64,000 nt of DNA from Winslowiella arboricola (GTDB lineage: Bacteria; Pseudomonadota; Gammaproteobacteria; Enterobacterales; Enterobacteriaceae), in the NCBI RefSeq assembly GCF_025527015.1, contig NZ_JAODIM010000043.1:1116001-1180000 (forward strand), read 5' to 3'. Position numbers and translations under genes: made by a program. Position 1 is the first letter of the stretch, and each line of letters starts with the position of its first letter. The notes under the pieces are model-generated. The model was given only the letters and a program-made list of their open reading frames with translations. It searched no databases and was not told the origin of the DNA. This document shows positions 39,207-48,021 of this stretch, in pieces.

Positions 39207-39812
39207 ATGACAGAAACATCTTTTGACTCTTACACCACTTTCGCCGGGCACCGCCTTATTGCCTCAGGCTCGCTGCAAGTAAATGCCCTGGCAAGCTGGA
39301 AAGCACGTGAAGACAACCCGACCGGGCAGGTTCTAATCTTTGATGATGCGACAGGCCGTGCTGTTGATGTTGATATACGGGGAACGGACAAAGATATCGC
39401 AGCTCGCTTCGCTAATGAAGCGCCTGTTGAAAAGGTGCCTGATGACGAGGCGAAGACGCCGGAAAGTTTGATTTCCAGAGGCCGCGGACGCCCCAGATTA
39501 GGGGTTACTTCACGCGAAGTGACCCTGCTTCCCCGGCACTGGGATTGGCTCGCTACCCAACCCGGCGGAGCTTCCATTGTCCTCAGGAAGCTGGTCGAGG
39601 AAGCCCGGCGCGCCGGCGCCAGCGAAGACAAACGTCGAATGGCGCATGAGAGGGCGTATCATTTTATGCAGGCCATTGGCGGCGATCTCCCCGGCTTTGA
39701 GGAGGCGATACGAGCATTATTCGCCAATGACGCTCTTCGGGTCAGCGAAATTCTTGCCAGCTGGCCTCAGGATGTACGTGAACACGCCATACGGCTCGCC
39801 TTTGGCAGCTAA
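39207..39812 (+). CDS. DUF2239 family protein
   Basis: 201 residues of the DUF2239 family, opening TTFAGHRLIASGSLQVNALASWKARED, then VLIFDDATGRAVDVDIRGTD, a GRGRPRLGVTSREVTLLPRHWDWLATQPGGASIVLRKLVEEAR block that looks like a DNA-contacting ribbon-helix/AT-hook mix, and a helical C-terminus. Function unknown; RGRGRPRLG resembles an AT-hook, so nucleic acid binding is possible. First gene of a three-gene operon behind the paired operator. Confidence 0.8.
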   Translation: MTETSFDSYTTFAGHRLIASGSLQVNALASWKAREDNPTGQVLIFDDATGRAVDVDIRGTDKDIAARFANEAPVEKVPDDEAKTPESLISRGRGRPRLGVTSREVTLLPRHWDWLATQPGGASIVLRKLVEEARRAGASEDKRRMAHERAYHFMQAIGGDLPGFEEAIRALFANDALRVSEILASWPQDVREHAIRLAFGS

Positions 39813-39859
39813 TGCCAGCAACGGCTTTTAGACATTGATCAGACAGGAGAATTTTTAAA

Positions 39860-40303
39860 ATGGAATTTACCACTCAATTCGTTCGTTACCTGGCGCCGAC
39901 ACAACAGTCTGGGCGCGCGTTCGTTATGAGAGAAATGCAGGGAAATATCGTCATGCTGAATCTGCTACGCTTTCGCGAAATTGCCGATTACTGCGCAAAT
40001 CCAGAACTGGCGCCAGCAAAACCGATCACCGGCGCCGAAGCCTTTGATCGTTATATCCAGCACACACGGCCATTTCTGCATGAAAGCGGGGGAAATCTGA
40101 TGTTCCTGGGCACAGGAGGCCCGCTATTGATCGGCCCGGAAGATGAACGATGGGATCTTGCCATGCTGGTCAGGCAAAGCAGTGTCAGCGCCTTCCTCGC
40201 ATTCGCAGACAATGTGGAATATCTCGCTGGCATGGGTCACAGAACTGCGGCAATCGAAGATGCACGCCTCCTTCCGCTTACGCAAACCGAAGCGACGGGT
40301 TAA
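39860..40303 (+). CDS. DUF1330-like alpha-beta barrel protein
   Basis: 147 residues resembling the DUF1330/dimeric ferredoxin-like barrel: GNIVMLNLLRFREIADY, GAEAFDRYIQHTRPFLHESGGNLMFLGTGGPLLIGPEDERWDLAMLVRQSSVSAFLAFADNVEYLAGMGHRTAAIEDARLLPL. Such folds form small-molecule binding dimers or monooxygenase-like enzymes. AGGAG precedes the ATG. Sits between DUF2239 and the hydrolase, the latter only 3 bp downstream; clearly one operon. Confidence 0.65.
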   Translation: MEFTTQFVRYLAPTQQSGRAFVMREMQGNIVMLNLLRFREIADYCANPELAPAKPITGAEAFDRYIQHTRPFLHESGGNLMFLGTGGPLLIGPEDERWDLAMLVRQSSVSAFLAFADNVEYLAGMGHRTAAIEDARLLPLTQTEATG

Positions 40304-40306
40304 AAA

Positions 40307-41200
40307 ATGACATCCCTGACGGCCAATGGCATCACCCTCAGCTACGACAGCTTTGGCGACGAAGACGCCGCGGTTATCCTGTTAATATCCGGTCTCGGCG
40401 CCCAGATGATCCGCTGGACGGATTCCTTCTGCCAGCACCTTGTGGCAGAAGGTTTTCGCGTCATCCGTTTCGATAACCGGGATGCTGGCCTGTCGACACA
40501 TTTCACAACGTCCCCTTCAGCGGATTTTGTCGCACTGGCAAATGCTATTGCAGCAGGCCGGAAGCTCAACGTTCCTTACACGCTGTATGATATGGTGGCA
40601 GATGCAGTTGGGTTGCTGGATGCATTGTCCATCAATCAGGTACATGTGGTCGGGCGCTCAATGGGCGGTATGATCGCGCAACTGCTGGCCAGCGGTTATC
40701 CTCAGCGAGTGTTGTCTCTTTGCTCCATCATGTCCGGTACGGGGAATCTCAGTCTTGCGTCTGCTGCACCTGACATTATGGCGATGCTGATGAAGCCTGC
40801 GCCAGACCCTTTTGAAGAGAAAGAGCGATTCGTTGCGCATGGTCTGGCGTTTGCAAAACGCATTAGCGGTTCCGGCTATGCTGTTGATGAGCAAGCGCAC
40901 CGCGCCATTATTTTGGCAGAAGCCCGTCGCGCATACGATCCTGGCGGATTTGGTCGTCAGATTGCCGCAATTGCTGCTACCGGGGACATCCGGCCACAAC
41001 TTTCGCATATTCGTGCTCCAACCCTGGTTGTGCATGGCACTGAAGATGCGTTGATCCCTGCTGCCTGTGGCGAAGATACGGTGGCGTCTGTCCGCAACGC
41101 GGATCTTCTGCTTATCACTGGCATGGGCCATGACCTGCCTGCGGCGCTTTACGAACCGATATGCGATGCAATCTTTCAGAACATGCGCCGACAGACTTAA
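40307..41200 (+). CDS. Alpha/beta hydrolase
   Basis: 297 residues. Oxyanion region LLISGLGAQMIRWTDSFCQHLV, RFDNRDAGLSTHF, nucleophile elbow GRSMGGM (Ser near 118), acid in VVHGTEDALIPA and the His in GMGHDLP complete the triad. Closest in pattern to the aclacinomycin-methylesterase/RdmC-like hydrolases. Start is 3 bp after the previous stop with no strong ribosome site, so translation is probably coupled. Substrate unknown. Confidence 0.88.
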   Translation: MTSLTANGITLSYDSFGDEDAAVILLISGLGAQMIRWTDSFCQHLVAEGFRVIRFDNRDAGLSTHFTTSPSADFVALANAIAAGRKLNVPYTLYDMVADAVGLLDALSINQVHVVGRSMGGMIAQLLASGYPQRVLSLCSIMSGTGNLSLASAAPDIMAMLMKPAPDPFEEKERFVAHGLAFAKRISGSGYAVDEQAHRAIILAEARRAYDPGGFGRQIAAIAATGDIRPQLSHIRAPTLVVHGTEDALIPAACGEDTVASVRNADLLLITGMGHDLPAALYEPICDAIFQNMRRQT

Positions 41201-41551
41201 AAGAGCCATCCGTCCTGTCATCGGCACTTCAACTTTGCTTCTGACACCAGCCGATTGATACCAGGGACTTATCAGGAGATTTGCACCGATCCTCCCTTTA
41301 TCGTGGCAGGGGTCTGAACTGATAAATAAATTATTGTTACTCGCGGATTTAATTACGTACGGGAAAGAATCGAACCGGAACGTAAAATACCCAGCGCAAT
41401 TCAGTCTTATAACTCGCGCTGATAAATTAAAAGACTAAAAAAATCGTCATTTAACTAAGAAAACCGCCTGACAACTTTATTCAGGCAGAATTTTCGCATT
41501 TCAAATTTTAACGTCTAAGCTGAAAGTAGCGTTAAACAGTATGGAGAATTC
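41201..41551. other. Intergenic region
   Basis: About 350 bp after the hydrolase operon. AT-rich towards the right; the promoter of the lipoprotein gene should lie here. No ORF, RNA gene or strong repeat seen. Confidence 0.45.
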
Positions 41552-41764
41552 ATGAAGAAAATGTTTATTATTTCAGCAGTTGCGTTAACTCTGGTTGCAT
41601 GCAACGATAAAGTTCATGATGAAGAGTACTTCTATCAGAACCTTGATGAAGCGCGTGATGTCGGAAACAAATGTAAGGCGGGTGATATAACCGGACAAAA
41701 TTGCACCAATGCGAAAGCCGCAATATATAAAGATAATCAGCTCAATGCAAAAGTGCCCCACTGA
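41552..41764 (+). CDS. Small EexN-type lipoprotein
   Basis: 70 residues. Lipoprotein signal MKKMFIISAVALTLVAC with lipobox LVAC and Cys17, then EEYFYQNLDEARDVGNKCKAGDITGQNCTNAKAAIYK: the Y..N..EA....KC..G.....NC.NA..A pattern of EexN-family lipoproteins, named from conjugative entry exclusion but also widespread on chromosomes. The mature protein has two further cysteines. GGAG precedes the ATG; a 10-bp hairpin follows (41780-41805). Confidence 0.7.
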   Translation: MKKMFIISAVALTLVACNDKVHDEEYFYQNLDEARDVGNKCKAGDITGQNCTNAKAAIYKDNQLNAKVPH

Positions 41765-41779
41765 GTTTATTTAACTCGC

Positions 41780-41805
41780 TTATGCGCCTCACAACAGGCG
41801 CATAA
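41780..41805 (+). terminator. Terminator of the lipoprotein gene
   Basis: Stem TTATGCGCCT/AGGCGCATAA with loop CACAAC followed, after CCCGAC, by TCTTTT. Likely intrinsic terminator. Confidence 0.65.
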
Positions 41806-42392
41806 CCCGACTCTTTTCCCCAGCGCCGAAAGTTACCTCTGAAGCCGCCATGAAATCAGGCAGCATTCCCCATCCGTGGCGGATTGCTTCTGCGCGGCCC
41901 CGTATGCGGTTATCAGGGCTGATATTTCCTTTGAGTACAGCGACCGACGAACCACCGGCCTCAAGCAGTCGCCCGGTGAGGCCAGCGGTCATTGTGATTA
42001 AACATGGAGCTGTCATCATCGGTGATCGAATCGCCAAAAGTGAAATTAATCAATAAGTAGCACAACAAATTTTAATGTCTCAAAAATTTTCGACAAAATA
42101 ATCACCCTTCTGTTTTGGACTATAATTTTGATGTTGAGCCATCTCAGGAAAACCTTATGTTCTGGCAGAACTGGACACATCAAGTGTGTGGAAGGCCAAT
42201 AAATAGCGGTCATCATATGGCCTGAAAAGCTCTGAAGGAGAGCTTAGCGCGTGACCCGGGGCTGAAATAGGGTCTGTTACAGTTGCTCAGGGTGTCACCC
42301 GTTATTGTTTTGAGCTGATGATATCACTTCTGGCAACGTGATCAGATTACGCATTTCACCAGAGCTGGTGCAGAAAGGATGGGGGAGTACCG
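41806..42392. other. Gene-poor region
   Basis: About 590 bp with only opposing overlapping frames between 41.79 and 42.06 kb that lack ribosome sites; neither is recognised. The rest (42060-42390) is unremarkable apart from GGGGAG at its right edge, the ribosome site of the flavoprotein. Confidence 0.4.
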
Positions 42393-44003
42393 ATGAAAAG
42401 GATTGCTATTATTGGCGCAGGGCCTACAGGAATCTATACCTTTTTCTCCATAATAAACAACAGGACACCTTTCTCAGTTTCTGTCTATGAACAAGGTAAA
42501 GAAGCTGGGGTTGGCATGCCTTACAGTAATGAAGAAAACTCGAGCATAATGTTGGCTAACATTGCCAGCATTGAAATCCCGCCTGTTTTTTCGAGTTACA
42601 TCGACTGGCTGCGAAGCCAGAGTGAAGAGTATCTGTCCCGCTATGATGTCCAGTTATCTTCACTTCATGTAAGGCAGTTTCTGCCACGTATTCTTCTCGG
42701 AGATTATTTTCGCAATCAGTTTCTGGCGCTCGTCGCGTACGCGAAAGAGCACGGTTTTGAGGTTGAAGTACATGAGTCCTGTCTGGTAACCGATCTTGAA
42801 GCAACTTCAGAAGGCATAGGGTTATGGACAGAGGGCGCGTCGGCACCGGTTCAGTTTGATTTCGCCGTTATCGCGACCGGCCACGTCTGGCCTGACGAGA
42901 AGGAATCGACGCGCACATTTTTCCCAAGCCCATGGTCTGGACTGATGGACGCAAAAATTCGCGCCTGTAAAGTCGGAATAATGGGTACTTCTTTGAGCGC
43001 CTTTGATGCAGCAATGGCGGTGGCGGTGCAGCATGGCGCTTTCCTTGAAACTGATGATAAACATGTTAAGTTTATGTGTGACGATGGAAGCGAGGCGCTG
43101 AAGATTGTATTAATGTCGCGAACGGGCATTATTCCGGAAGCGGATTTCTACTGTCCAATTCCTTATGAACCTTTGCGTATAGCAACGCAAGAGGCGATCC
43201 AAAATGAAATAGCCAGCGGATCCGACGGTTTGCTAAACCGGATATTCAGGCTGATTGTGGAGGAAATAGAATGTGCTGATCCGGCATGGAGCAAAGATAT
43301 TTCCCTGCAAACGCTTAATGCCGACACGTTTTCAGACGCCTGGTTTTCTGACAGAAAAAAACGCGATCCGTTTCTGTGGGCCAAATCAAATCTTGATGAA
43401 GTCGAACGCAATAAACACGACAAACGGACAATTCCATGGCGTTATACCATCCTTCGTTTACACGAAGCTGTCCAGGAAATTGTCCCTTATCTTAATCAAC
43501 ATGATAGTGAAAGATTTAATGCCGGCCTCGCCCGGGTATTTATTGACAATTATGCAGCGGTTCCCTCAGAATCCATTCGCCGTTTACTGGCATTACGTGA
43601 GGCCGGAATAATCAGCATTCTCACACTCGGGTCGGACTACAGAATGGATATAAAAGAGAATGAAACGGTGATTTACGTCGATGCTTATTCACAAAGTTTT
43701 GATGTTTTTATTGATGCTCGCGGACAGCAGCCATTAAAAACCAGAGACCTGCCATTTCCGACGTTAAGAAAGCAACTGCAGGCTTCGGGCGATGATATTC
43801 CTGATCTCGGTGATGACTACACACTGATGGCACCCGCTTCCGCCAGAGGCAGGATTGCATTGGGCGCACTGCCCTATCTTATGTATGACCAGCCATTCGT
43901 CCAGGGTCTTACCGTCTGTGCAGAAATAGGTGCGGCTATAGCAAAGGCCACGATAAAATCTGCATCGCGCATTCGCCGACGACTGCCACTTACAGATTTG
44001 TAG
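42393..44003 (+). CDS. FAD/NAD(P)-binding oxidoreductase-like protein
   Basis: 536 residues. FAD fold at the N-terminus (IAIIGAGPTGIYTFFSII...VSVYEQGKEAGVGMPYS) and FDFAVIATGHVWP near residue 155, followed by KVGIMGTSLSAFDAAMAVA, which looks like a second nucleotide-binding loop, and VFIDARGQQP near 435. Fits the FAD-NAD(P)-binding NAD_binding_9 type, large proteins of unknown substrate. Start supported by GGGGAG. Stands alone; no partner genes nearby. Confidence 0.75.
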   Translation: MKRIAIIGAGPTGIYTFFSIINNRTPFSVSVYEQGKEAGVGMPYSNEENSSIMLANIASIEIPPVFSSYIDWLRSQSEEYLSRYDVQLSSLHVRQFLPRILLGDYFRNQFLALVAYAKEHGFEVEVHESCLVTDLEATSEGIGLWTEGASAPVQFDFAVIATGHVWPDEKESTRTFFPSPWSGLMDAKIRACKVGIMGTSLSAFDAAMAVAVQHGAFLETDDKHVKFMCDDGSEALKIVLMSRTGIIPEADFYCPIPYEPLRIATQEAIQNEIASGSDGLLNRIFRLIVEEIECADPAWSKDISLQTLNADTFSDAWFSDRKKRDPFLWAKSNLDEVERNKHDKRTIPWRYTILRLHEAVQEIVPYLNQHDSERFNAGLARVFIDNYAAVPSESIRRLLALREAGIISILTLGSDYRMDIKENETVIYVDAYSQSFDVFIDARGQQPLKTRDLPFPTLRKQLQASGDDIPDLGDDYTLMAPASARGRIALGALPYLMYDQPFVQGLTVCAEIGAAIAKATIKSASRIRRRLPLTDL

Positions 44004-44290
44004 CAGGAAAAGCTTGTCGCAAAGTTTTATCGCTGATCGATCGATCCGGGCGCTGCGCCCGCGCTGGCATACATGATTTCGGATCTAAAACGTCCGGTAG
44101 TGCTACCGCTTTTGGCAGGTGAATTGCCAGTCTGTAGTTACTCTAAAAATCCGTATTTCCCATAAAATATCTTTACCGAAATATACTCATAATATATTCG
44201 ATATAAATTATAACTTGGATATATCAGTGTGAGTTTCGAATTTTGCCTCTCTGCTAAACTTGTTACGCCTGATTATTTGCAACATCCTCC
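44004..44290. other. Intergenic region between convergent genes
   Basis: 287 bp, GC-rich at the left (a GCGCTGCGCCCGCGCTGGC stretch) and AT-rich at the right. No gene seen. Confidence 0.4.
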
Positions 44291-44563
44291 TCATATGTTC
44301 AAATCTGGTCGAATACGCTTCAAACCATTTTGAATAATTCCCATAAGTCGGAGATGATCAGTTTCTTTTGTCTCTTCCGGGATACCAGCGCCAATACAGG
44401 TCAGACTATACCAGATGCCCACTGCAGTATTTGCACTCTCCAGCCATAGTTTAGGATCGGGCTGCTGCTCGTTGATCTGAGCCAGACAGTCGAGGATATG
44501 GTCTTCAATCGCAAAGGTTAGTTCATCATAGCTGAGGTTAAACGTTTTTTTTCCATGCATCAT
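44291..44563 (-). CDS. Hypothetical small acidic protein
   Basis: 90 residues, mainly helical by pattern: DELTFAIEDHILDCLAQINEQQPDPKLWLESANTAVGIWYSLTCIGAGI, then a charged C-terminus. No signal peptide or clear motif; I do not recognise the family. A strong ribosome site (AGGGGGTGA) just before the ATG argues it is real. Lies between the flavoprotein and an IS remnant. Confidence 0.55.
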   Translation of the reverse strand: MMHGKKTFNLSYDELTFAIEDHILDCLAQINEQQPDPKLWLESANTAVGIWYSLTCIGAGIPEETKETDHLRLMGIIQNGLKRIRPDLNI

Positions 44564-44764
44564 TCACCCCCTTTCTGAGCTCCATTCTATGATAAAAAAT
44601 TATGCTGTATCGGGCAGATTTTTCTTTTGATAGCACGAATATCATGATGGTGGAAGGAGGCCAGCCCCAACATGAGATCAATGTCTTACATTATTAACTT
44701 ACGGTTTTGATCCTGACCACGAATATGATCCCGCCGTAATCAGGAATAACCGGCTTCATGTTGG

Positions 44765-45205
44765 TTACGTATTCTGGCAACCGGCAGACTTCTCAGCAAA
44801 TTCTGATGGGGTCATCCACCCCAGTGCAGAATGGGGACAACTCTGGCAGACGCAGCTGGCGGCCGTCAAACAGCGCATCAGAGACAAAATCCATGCCCCA
44901 GACATGGTCCGGATACAGGCCCTGAGGCTGCGGCTGTCGCCGCTGTGCGGATTTATTGCGATGGGGGCATTTGAGGCGCAGGGACTGTCCCTGCTCGCGG
45001 TAGAGACGGTAAATGCGTTTATGATTATCCCAACCTGCCGGTAACCGTAATGCACGCGGATTTCCGCCATCTCGCGGATACGCAGGCGCAGCGCGCTGTC
45101 ACTGGCCGCCACAGAGCGGTAACGGAACGAACTGCGGCTGACCTGCAGAGCAAAACAGACCTGTCGTTCGCTGGCCCATAACGCGCCTGCCGCTTCCTGA
45201 CCCAT
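44765..45205 (-). pseudogene. Truncated IS3-family orfB transposase remnant
   Basis: Begins like an IS3/IS407-type orfB (CFALQVSRSSFRYRS...LRLRIREMAEIRVHYGYR), then loses the reading frame and jumps to the family C-terminus (CPHSALGWMTPSEFAEK). The whole integrase core with its DDE residues is deleted or out of frame, so it is inactive. Directly downstream of an orfA frame. Just outside the putative island boundary at 45.7 kb. Confidence 0.8.
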
Positions 45206-45224
45206 TCACGCAGCCGTGCCAGCC

Positions 45225-45503
45225 TCAGTTATTTTTTGCCAGCACGTCCGGCAGCATCGTCTTGTCGAGACTCAGATCGGCCACCAGTTTCTTCAGCCGC
45301 AGGTTTTCCTCTTCCAGCTGACGCATGTGCTTCAGCTCTGAGGGAGAAATCCCGCCGTATTTCTTGCGCCACGTGTAAAAAGTGACGTCGGATATACCCA
45401 GTTTGCGGCAGACTTCCGGCACTGACGTACCCAGCTCAGCCTGCTTCAGGGCAAAGACAATCTGCTCTTCGGTGAATCGTGATTTTTTCATCAGCACCAC
45501 CAC
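45225..45503 (-). mobile_element. IS3-family orfA (transposase HTH subunit)
   Basis: 92 residues: MKKSRFTEEQIVFALKQAELGTSVPEVCRKLGISDVTFYTWRKKYGGISPSELKHMRQLEEENLRLKKLVADLSLDKTML, the classic OrfA with helix-turn-helix and leucine zipper of the IS407/IS3 group. The frame looks intact, but its orfB partner is destroyed, so the element cannot move by itself. I could not place terminal inverted repeats with confidence. Confidence 0.85.
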
Positions 45504-45634
45504 CGTTCAGGGGAGTATGTATCATGCCGGAATTCTGTTTCTGAATGGGGCAGGATTTCGGGTCAGGGTCAAACCTGAAAATATTATGAAGGGATATTAT
45601 GAAGGGATATTATGAAAGCACCTTAAAAGCACAA

Positions 45635-45653
45635 AGCCACCCGATGGGTGGCT
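45635..45653 (-). terminator. Hairpin flanking the left att site
   Basis: AGCCACCC-GAT-GGGTGGCT, a perfect 8-bp stem, followed on the minus strand by TTTGTGCTTTT. Lies just outside the tRNA-end repeat at 45703. It may be the original terminator of the tRNA operon, displaced when the island inserted (inference). Confidence 0.55.
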
Positions 45654-45702
45654 CTGCTAAACCAACATAACACATTGATTTATTTCTGCTTTTATATGGC
45701 GC

Positions 45703-45719
45703 CGGGGCGGGACTTGAAC
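45703..45719. repeat. Putative attR: copy of the tRNA-Leu 3' end
   Basis: CGGGGCGGGACTTGAAC is identical to 62610-62626 in the 3' part of the tRNA-Leu(UAA) gene, in the same orientation; flanking bases (TGGCGC before) also resemble the tRNA end (TGGTGCC). This is the direct repeat expected from site-specific integration at the tRNA, 16.9 kb from the intact tRNA. Confidence 0.75.
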
Positions 45720-45856
45720 TTCATGGTAATAACCTGATTTATATAATTTAATTTTGGATAACTCACTTTAAAGCCCCCAATTATGCCCCAAACTTTTTTG
45801 CTTTGATTAATGAAATTATCTTTTGCTGAATTGAAAGCTGATATCTGCTGGAATAG

Positions 45857-46255
45857 CTAAATCCAGTCTTCTATTCTCAGACCGGAGACTCGCTCAAACT
45901 CACGGGTATTATTGGTAACAACTATCAACCCACAGCTACGGGCATGACCAGCAATCATCTGGTCATAAGGCCCGACTGGACGCCCCTGCCTGGCTTGTTC
46001 AGCCCTGATTTGCCCGGCATGTGCAGCAGCCTGAGGGCCGTAAGTTAAAACTTCAAGCCGTGCAGTTAACCCCTCAATAACTGCAAGATTACGTTCGGGA
46101 GCATCACTTTTCTCTGCACCATAAATCAGTTCCATCAGCGTTACCGAACTGATGCATAACTGTTGTTTGTGAAGATTAAATTTCTCACGGACGGATGCAG
46201 GTTTGTTTTTGATGGTGAAAATACAGATATTGGTATCCAGCATGTACTTTATCAT
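45857..46255 (-). CDS. vapC: VapC-type PIN-domain toxin ribonuclease
   Basis: 132 residues, PIN domain with acidic residues D7 (MLDTNI), E42 (LMELIYG) and D98 (PYDQMIAGHA), and the TNNTREFERVSGLRIEDW C-terminus. Enteric VapC cleaves initiator tRNA. Its ATG overlaps the vapB stop (TGATG), so the pair is translationally coupled and co-regulated. All key residues present, so probably active. Confidence 0.93.
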   Translation of the reverse strand: MIKYMLDTNICIFTIKNKPASVREKFNLHKQQLCISSVTLMELIYGAEKSDAPERNLAVIEGLTARLEVLTYGPQAAAHAGQIRAEQARQGRPVGPYDQMIAGHARSCGLIVVTNNTREFERVSGLRIEDWI

Positions 46256-46482
46256 CAGAACCCCTCACGTTCCTGGGGCTGGGGCTGTTCCCGATCTGAC
46301 ATGAAATCCGCACTGACCGTCTCGCCATCGAACCAGCTGTCCCATGACTCTTCCGCCGGTGAGATTATCCGGGTTCGGCCAACGGCAATAATTTCGACGC
46401 GCTTGACGTCATCGGGTAAAGCAACAGCTTTCGGCAGACGCACCGCCTGGCTTCTGTTACTCAAAAAAACGGTTGTTTCCAC
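46255..46482 (-). CDS. vapB: VapB-type antitoxin
   Basis: 75 residues from GTG at 46482 (GGAGG five bases upstream; the longer frame lacks this). AbrB/SpoVT-type N-terminus ETTVFLSNRSQAVRLPKAVALPDDVKRVEIIAVGRTRIISP binds DNA, and the tail ESWDSWFDGETVSADFMSDREQPQPQEREGF wraps the toxin. A perfect 9-bp-arm palindrome at 46497-46517 upstream is the likely autoregulatory operator. Confidence 0.92.
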   Translation of the reverse strand: METTVFLSNRSQAVRLPKAVALPDDVKRVEIIAVGRTRIISPAEESWDSWFDGETVSADFMSDREQPQPQEREGF

Positions 46483-46496
46483 AGAGACCTCCACTG

Positions 46497-46517
46497 GGAT
46501 ATACACGATGTATATCC
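46497..46517. promoter_or_regulatory. VapBC operator palindrome
   Basis: GGATATACA-CGA-TGTATATCC, perfect 9-bp arms with a 3-bp centre, just upstream of the vapB ribosome site. Expected binding site for the VapBC complex. Confidence 0.8.
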
Positions 46518-46659
46518 AGTATAATTTTTCAGCGAAAATTGTCAAAGAGATAAGATTTTATTCGCCAAAGAAATGGTGGAGTGCCGCTAAAAATCTGCTC
46601 AATATCTGCATGCCGCAGTTTCATTGTCTGGCCACTTTCTCCCCCGATTTTCCACTAAT

Positions 46660-46929
46660 GACAGCACAATTCTGTCGTACACCAACAACAATAAAGCGCT
46701 TAAAGCAATGCAGGATGGACAGGCACTCACCGGTAAAGACGGCATTCTGACGCCGCTCATCAAATAAATTACCGAAGCCACACTGGCCGCGAGCGAGGTT
46801 CTAATCTGCCTCAGGATGTTCAGACCAACCGGAAGAATGGTTCCACCGCTAAAACCGTTAAATCCACCACAGGCTGCTTTGGACTCAACACTCCGCGTGA
46901 CCGCAACGGTACCCGATCAGAATGATTAA
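46660..46929 (+). pseudogene. IS256-family transposase remnant (N-terminal part)
   Basis: Broken frame whose pieces read NKALKAMQDGQALTGKDGIL then TPLIK-stop-ITEATLAA, and, after a shift, QDVQTNRKNGSTAKTVKS and GLNTPRDRNGT. These match the N-terminal region of IS256/mutator transposases (LTGKDG.L.PL.K...E..L.AE; RNG...KT....G...L.TPRDR.G). It has an in-frame stop, a frameshift and no catalytic domain, so it is dead. Confidence 0.7.
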
Positions 46930-47077
46930 TTGCTGAACCTGAATTTAACTGGAGCTGACTGTTATCGAAAGAATTAAGTCGGTTTGATCACGGTTTTGCA
47001 TTCTTCTCTGGCAGGAACTTACGCCAACGTTGACTCACACATGCGAACCGGATATTTTGCCCGTATTGCATAAAGCA

Positions 47078-47103
47078 GCTTGTTACCGTTCGGCGGGCAA
47101 AAC
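47078..47103 (+). promoter_or_regulatory. Ribonucleic antiterminator (RAT) site 1
   Basis: GCTTGTTACCG...GGCGGGCAAAAC resembles the BglG/LicT RAT consensus (TTGTTAC...GCAGGCAAAAC). It overlaps the 5' arm of the terminator at 47094-47153, as the antitermination mechanism requires. Confidence 0.75.
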
Positions 47104-47158
47104 GTAAATGCAGCTACTGGGTTAATTCCCTGGCTGTGCTTATGTTTTGCCCGTTTTT
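47094..47158 (+). terminator. RAT-controlled terminator before licT
   Basis: CGGGCAAAAC (47094-47103) pairs with GTTTTGCCCG (47144-47153), followed by a T-rich run. Mutually exclusive with the RAT hairpin, so transcription into licT depends on antitermination. Confidence 0.8.
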
Positions 47159-47175
47159 GTTTTCTGGAGTTGGCG

Positions 47176-48021
47176 ATGCTTATAAAACAGATTCTGAACA
47201 ACAACGTCGTCAGCGTTTCCGATGCCAATGGGGGGGAGTACATTCTGACCGGGCGGGGACTGGGTTTTAACGCCTCGGCAGGAGATATCGTTGATGCTGA
47301 TAAGGTTGAAAAGACCTTCAGGCTAAGCAGCCATACCGTCTCGGACCGCTTCAAAGTGTTGCTGAACGAAGTGCCTGTGGAAATCATTCAGCTCACGGAC
47401 GACATCATTACTCAGGCACAAAGTTCGCTGAGCCATCAACTAAGCGAAACACTGTACGTCTCACTAGCTGACCATCTGCATTTTGCGCTTAAACGCCACC
47501 AGGACGGCCAGGAGATCCACAATCCGCTGGAATGGGAAGTCCGGCATTTTTATCGCAAAGAATATCTGATTGGTCGACAGGCTCTGGCGTTGATTGCTTC
47601 ACGTACCGGGCAGCTTTTGCCCGATGCGGAGGCGTCCAGTATCGCGCTGCACCTCGTCAATGCAGCAATGAATACGCCAGACGGTCAGGTGATGGAAATC
47701 ACCCGGTTGATTTTTCAGATACAGAACATCGTTAAATACTGGTTCACAATTTCCATCGATGACCAGAGCCTGAATTATCAGCGTTTTGTGACGCACCTGA
47801 AGTTTTTTGCCCAGCGCGTGATGACCGGGGAAATCCTCGATAATGACGATGCTGAACTGTTTGATCAGATGCCGAAGCGGTATGAGAAAACAATGAACTG
47901 CGTTCAGGCGATCGGCGATTTTGTGGCGAAAAATTACCGCCATAACATGAGTAATTCAGAGAAGTTATACCTGACGGTGCATATCGGAAACGTTATCAGT
48001 CGTCAGAACAATTCCATTTAG
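47176..48021 (+). CDS. BglG/LicT-type transcriptional antiterminator
   Basis: 281 residues from the ATG at 47176 (GGAG upstream). N-terminal RNA-binding CAT domain (MLIKQILNNNVVSVSDANGGEYILTGRGLGFNASAGD, about 1-57) and two PRD domains with conserved His in DHLHFALKRHQ (PRD1), IALHLVNAAMN and VHIGN (PRD2). It binds RAT sites in the operon leader when beta-glucoside is present, and is phosphorylated by the PTS. Flanked by RAT-like sites at 47078 and 48021 and followed by its cognate EII. Confidence 0.93.
   Translation: MLIKQILNNNVVSVSDANGGEYILTGRGLGFNASAGDIVDADKVEKTFRLSSHTVSDRFKVLLNEVPVEIIQLTDDIITQAQSSLSHQLSETLYVSLADHLHFALKRHQDGQEIHNPLEWEVRHFYRKEYLIGRQALALIASRTGQLLPDAEASSIALHLVNAAMNTPDGQVMEITRLIFQIQNIVKYWFTISIDDQSLNYQRFVTHLKFFAQRVMTGEILDNDDAELFDQMPKRYEKTMNCVQAIGDFVAKNYRHNMSNSEKLYLTVHIGNVISRQNNSI

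Noticed and set aside
41789..42056. Overlapping opposite frames (82 and 68 residues)
   Set aside because: No ribosome sites; one ends inside a terminator hairpin; no family recognised.
46163..46750. 195-residue plus-strand frame
   Set aside because: Runs antisense through vapB and vapC and only then into the IS256 remnant; not a gene.
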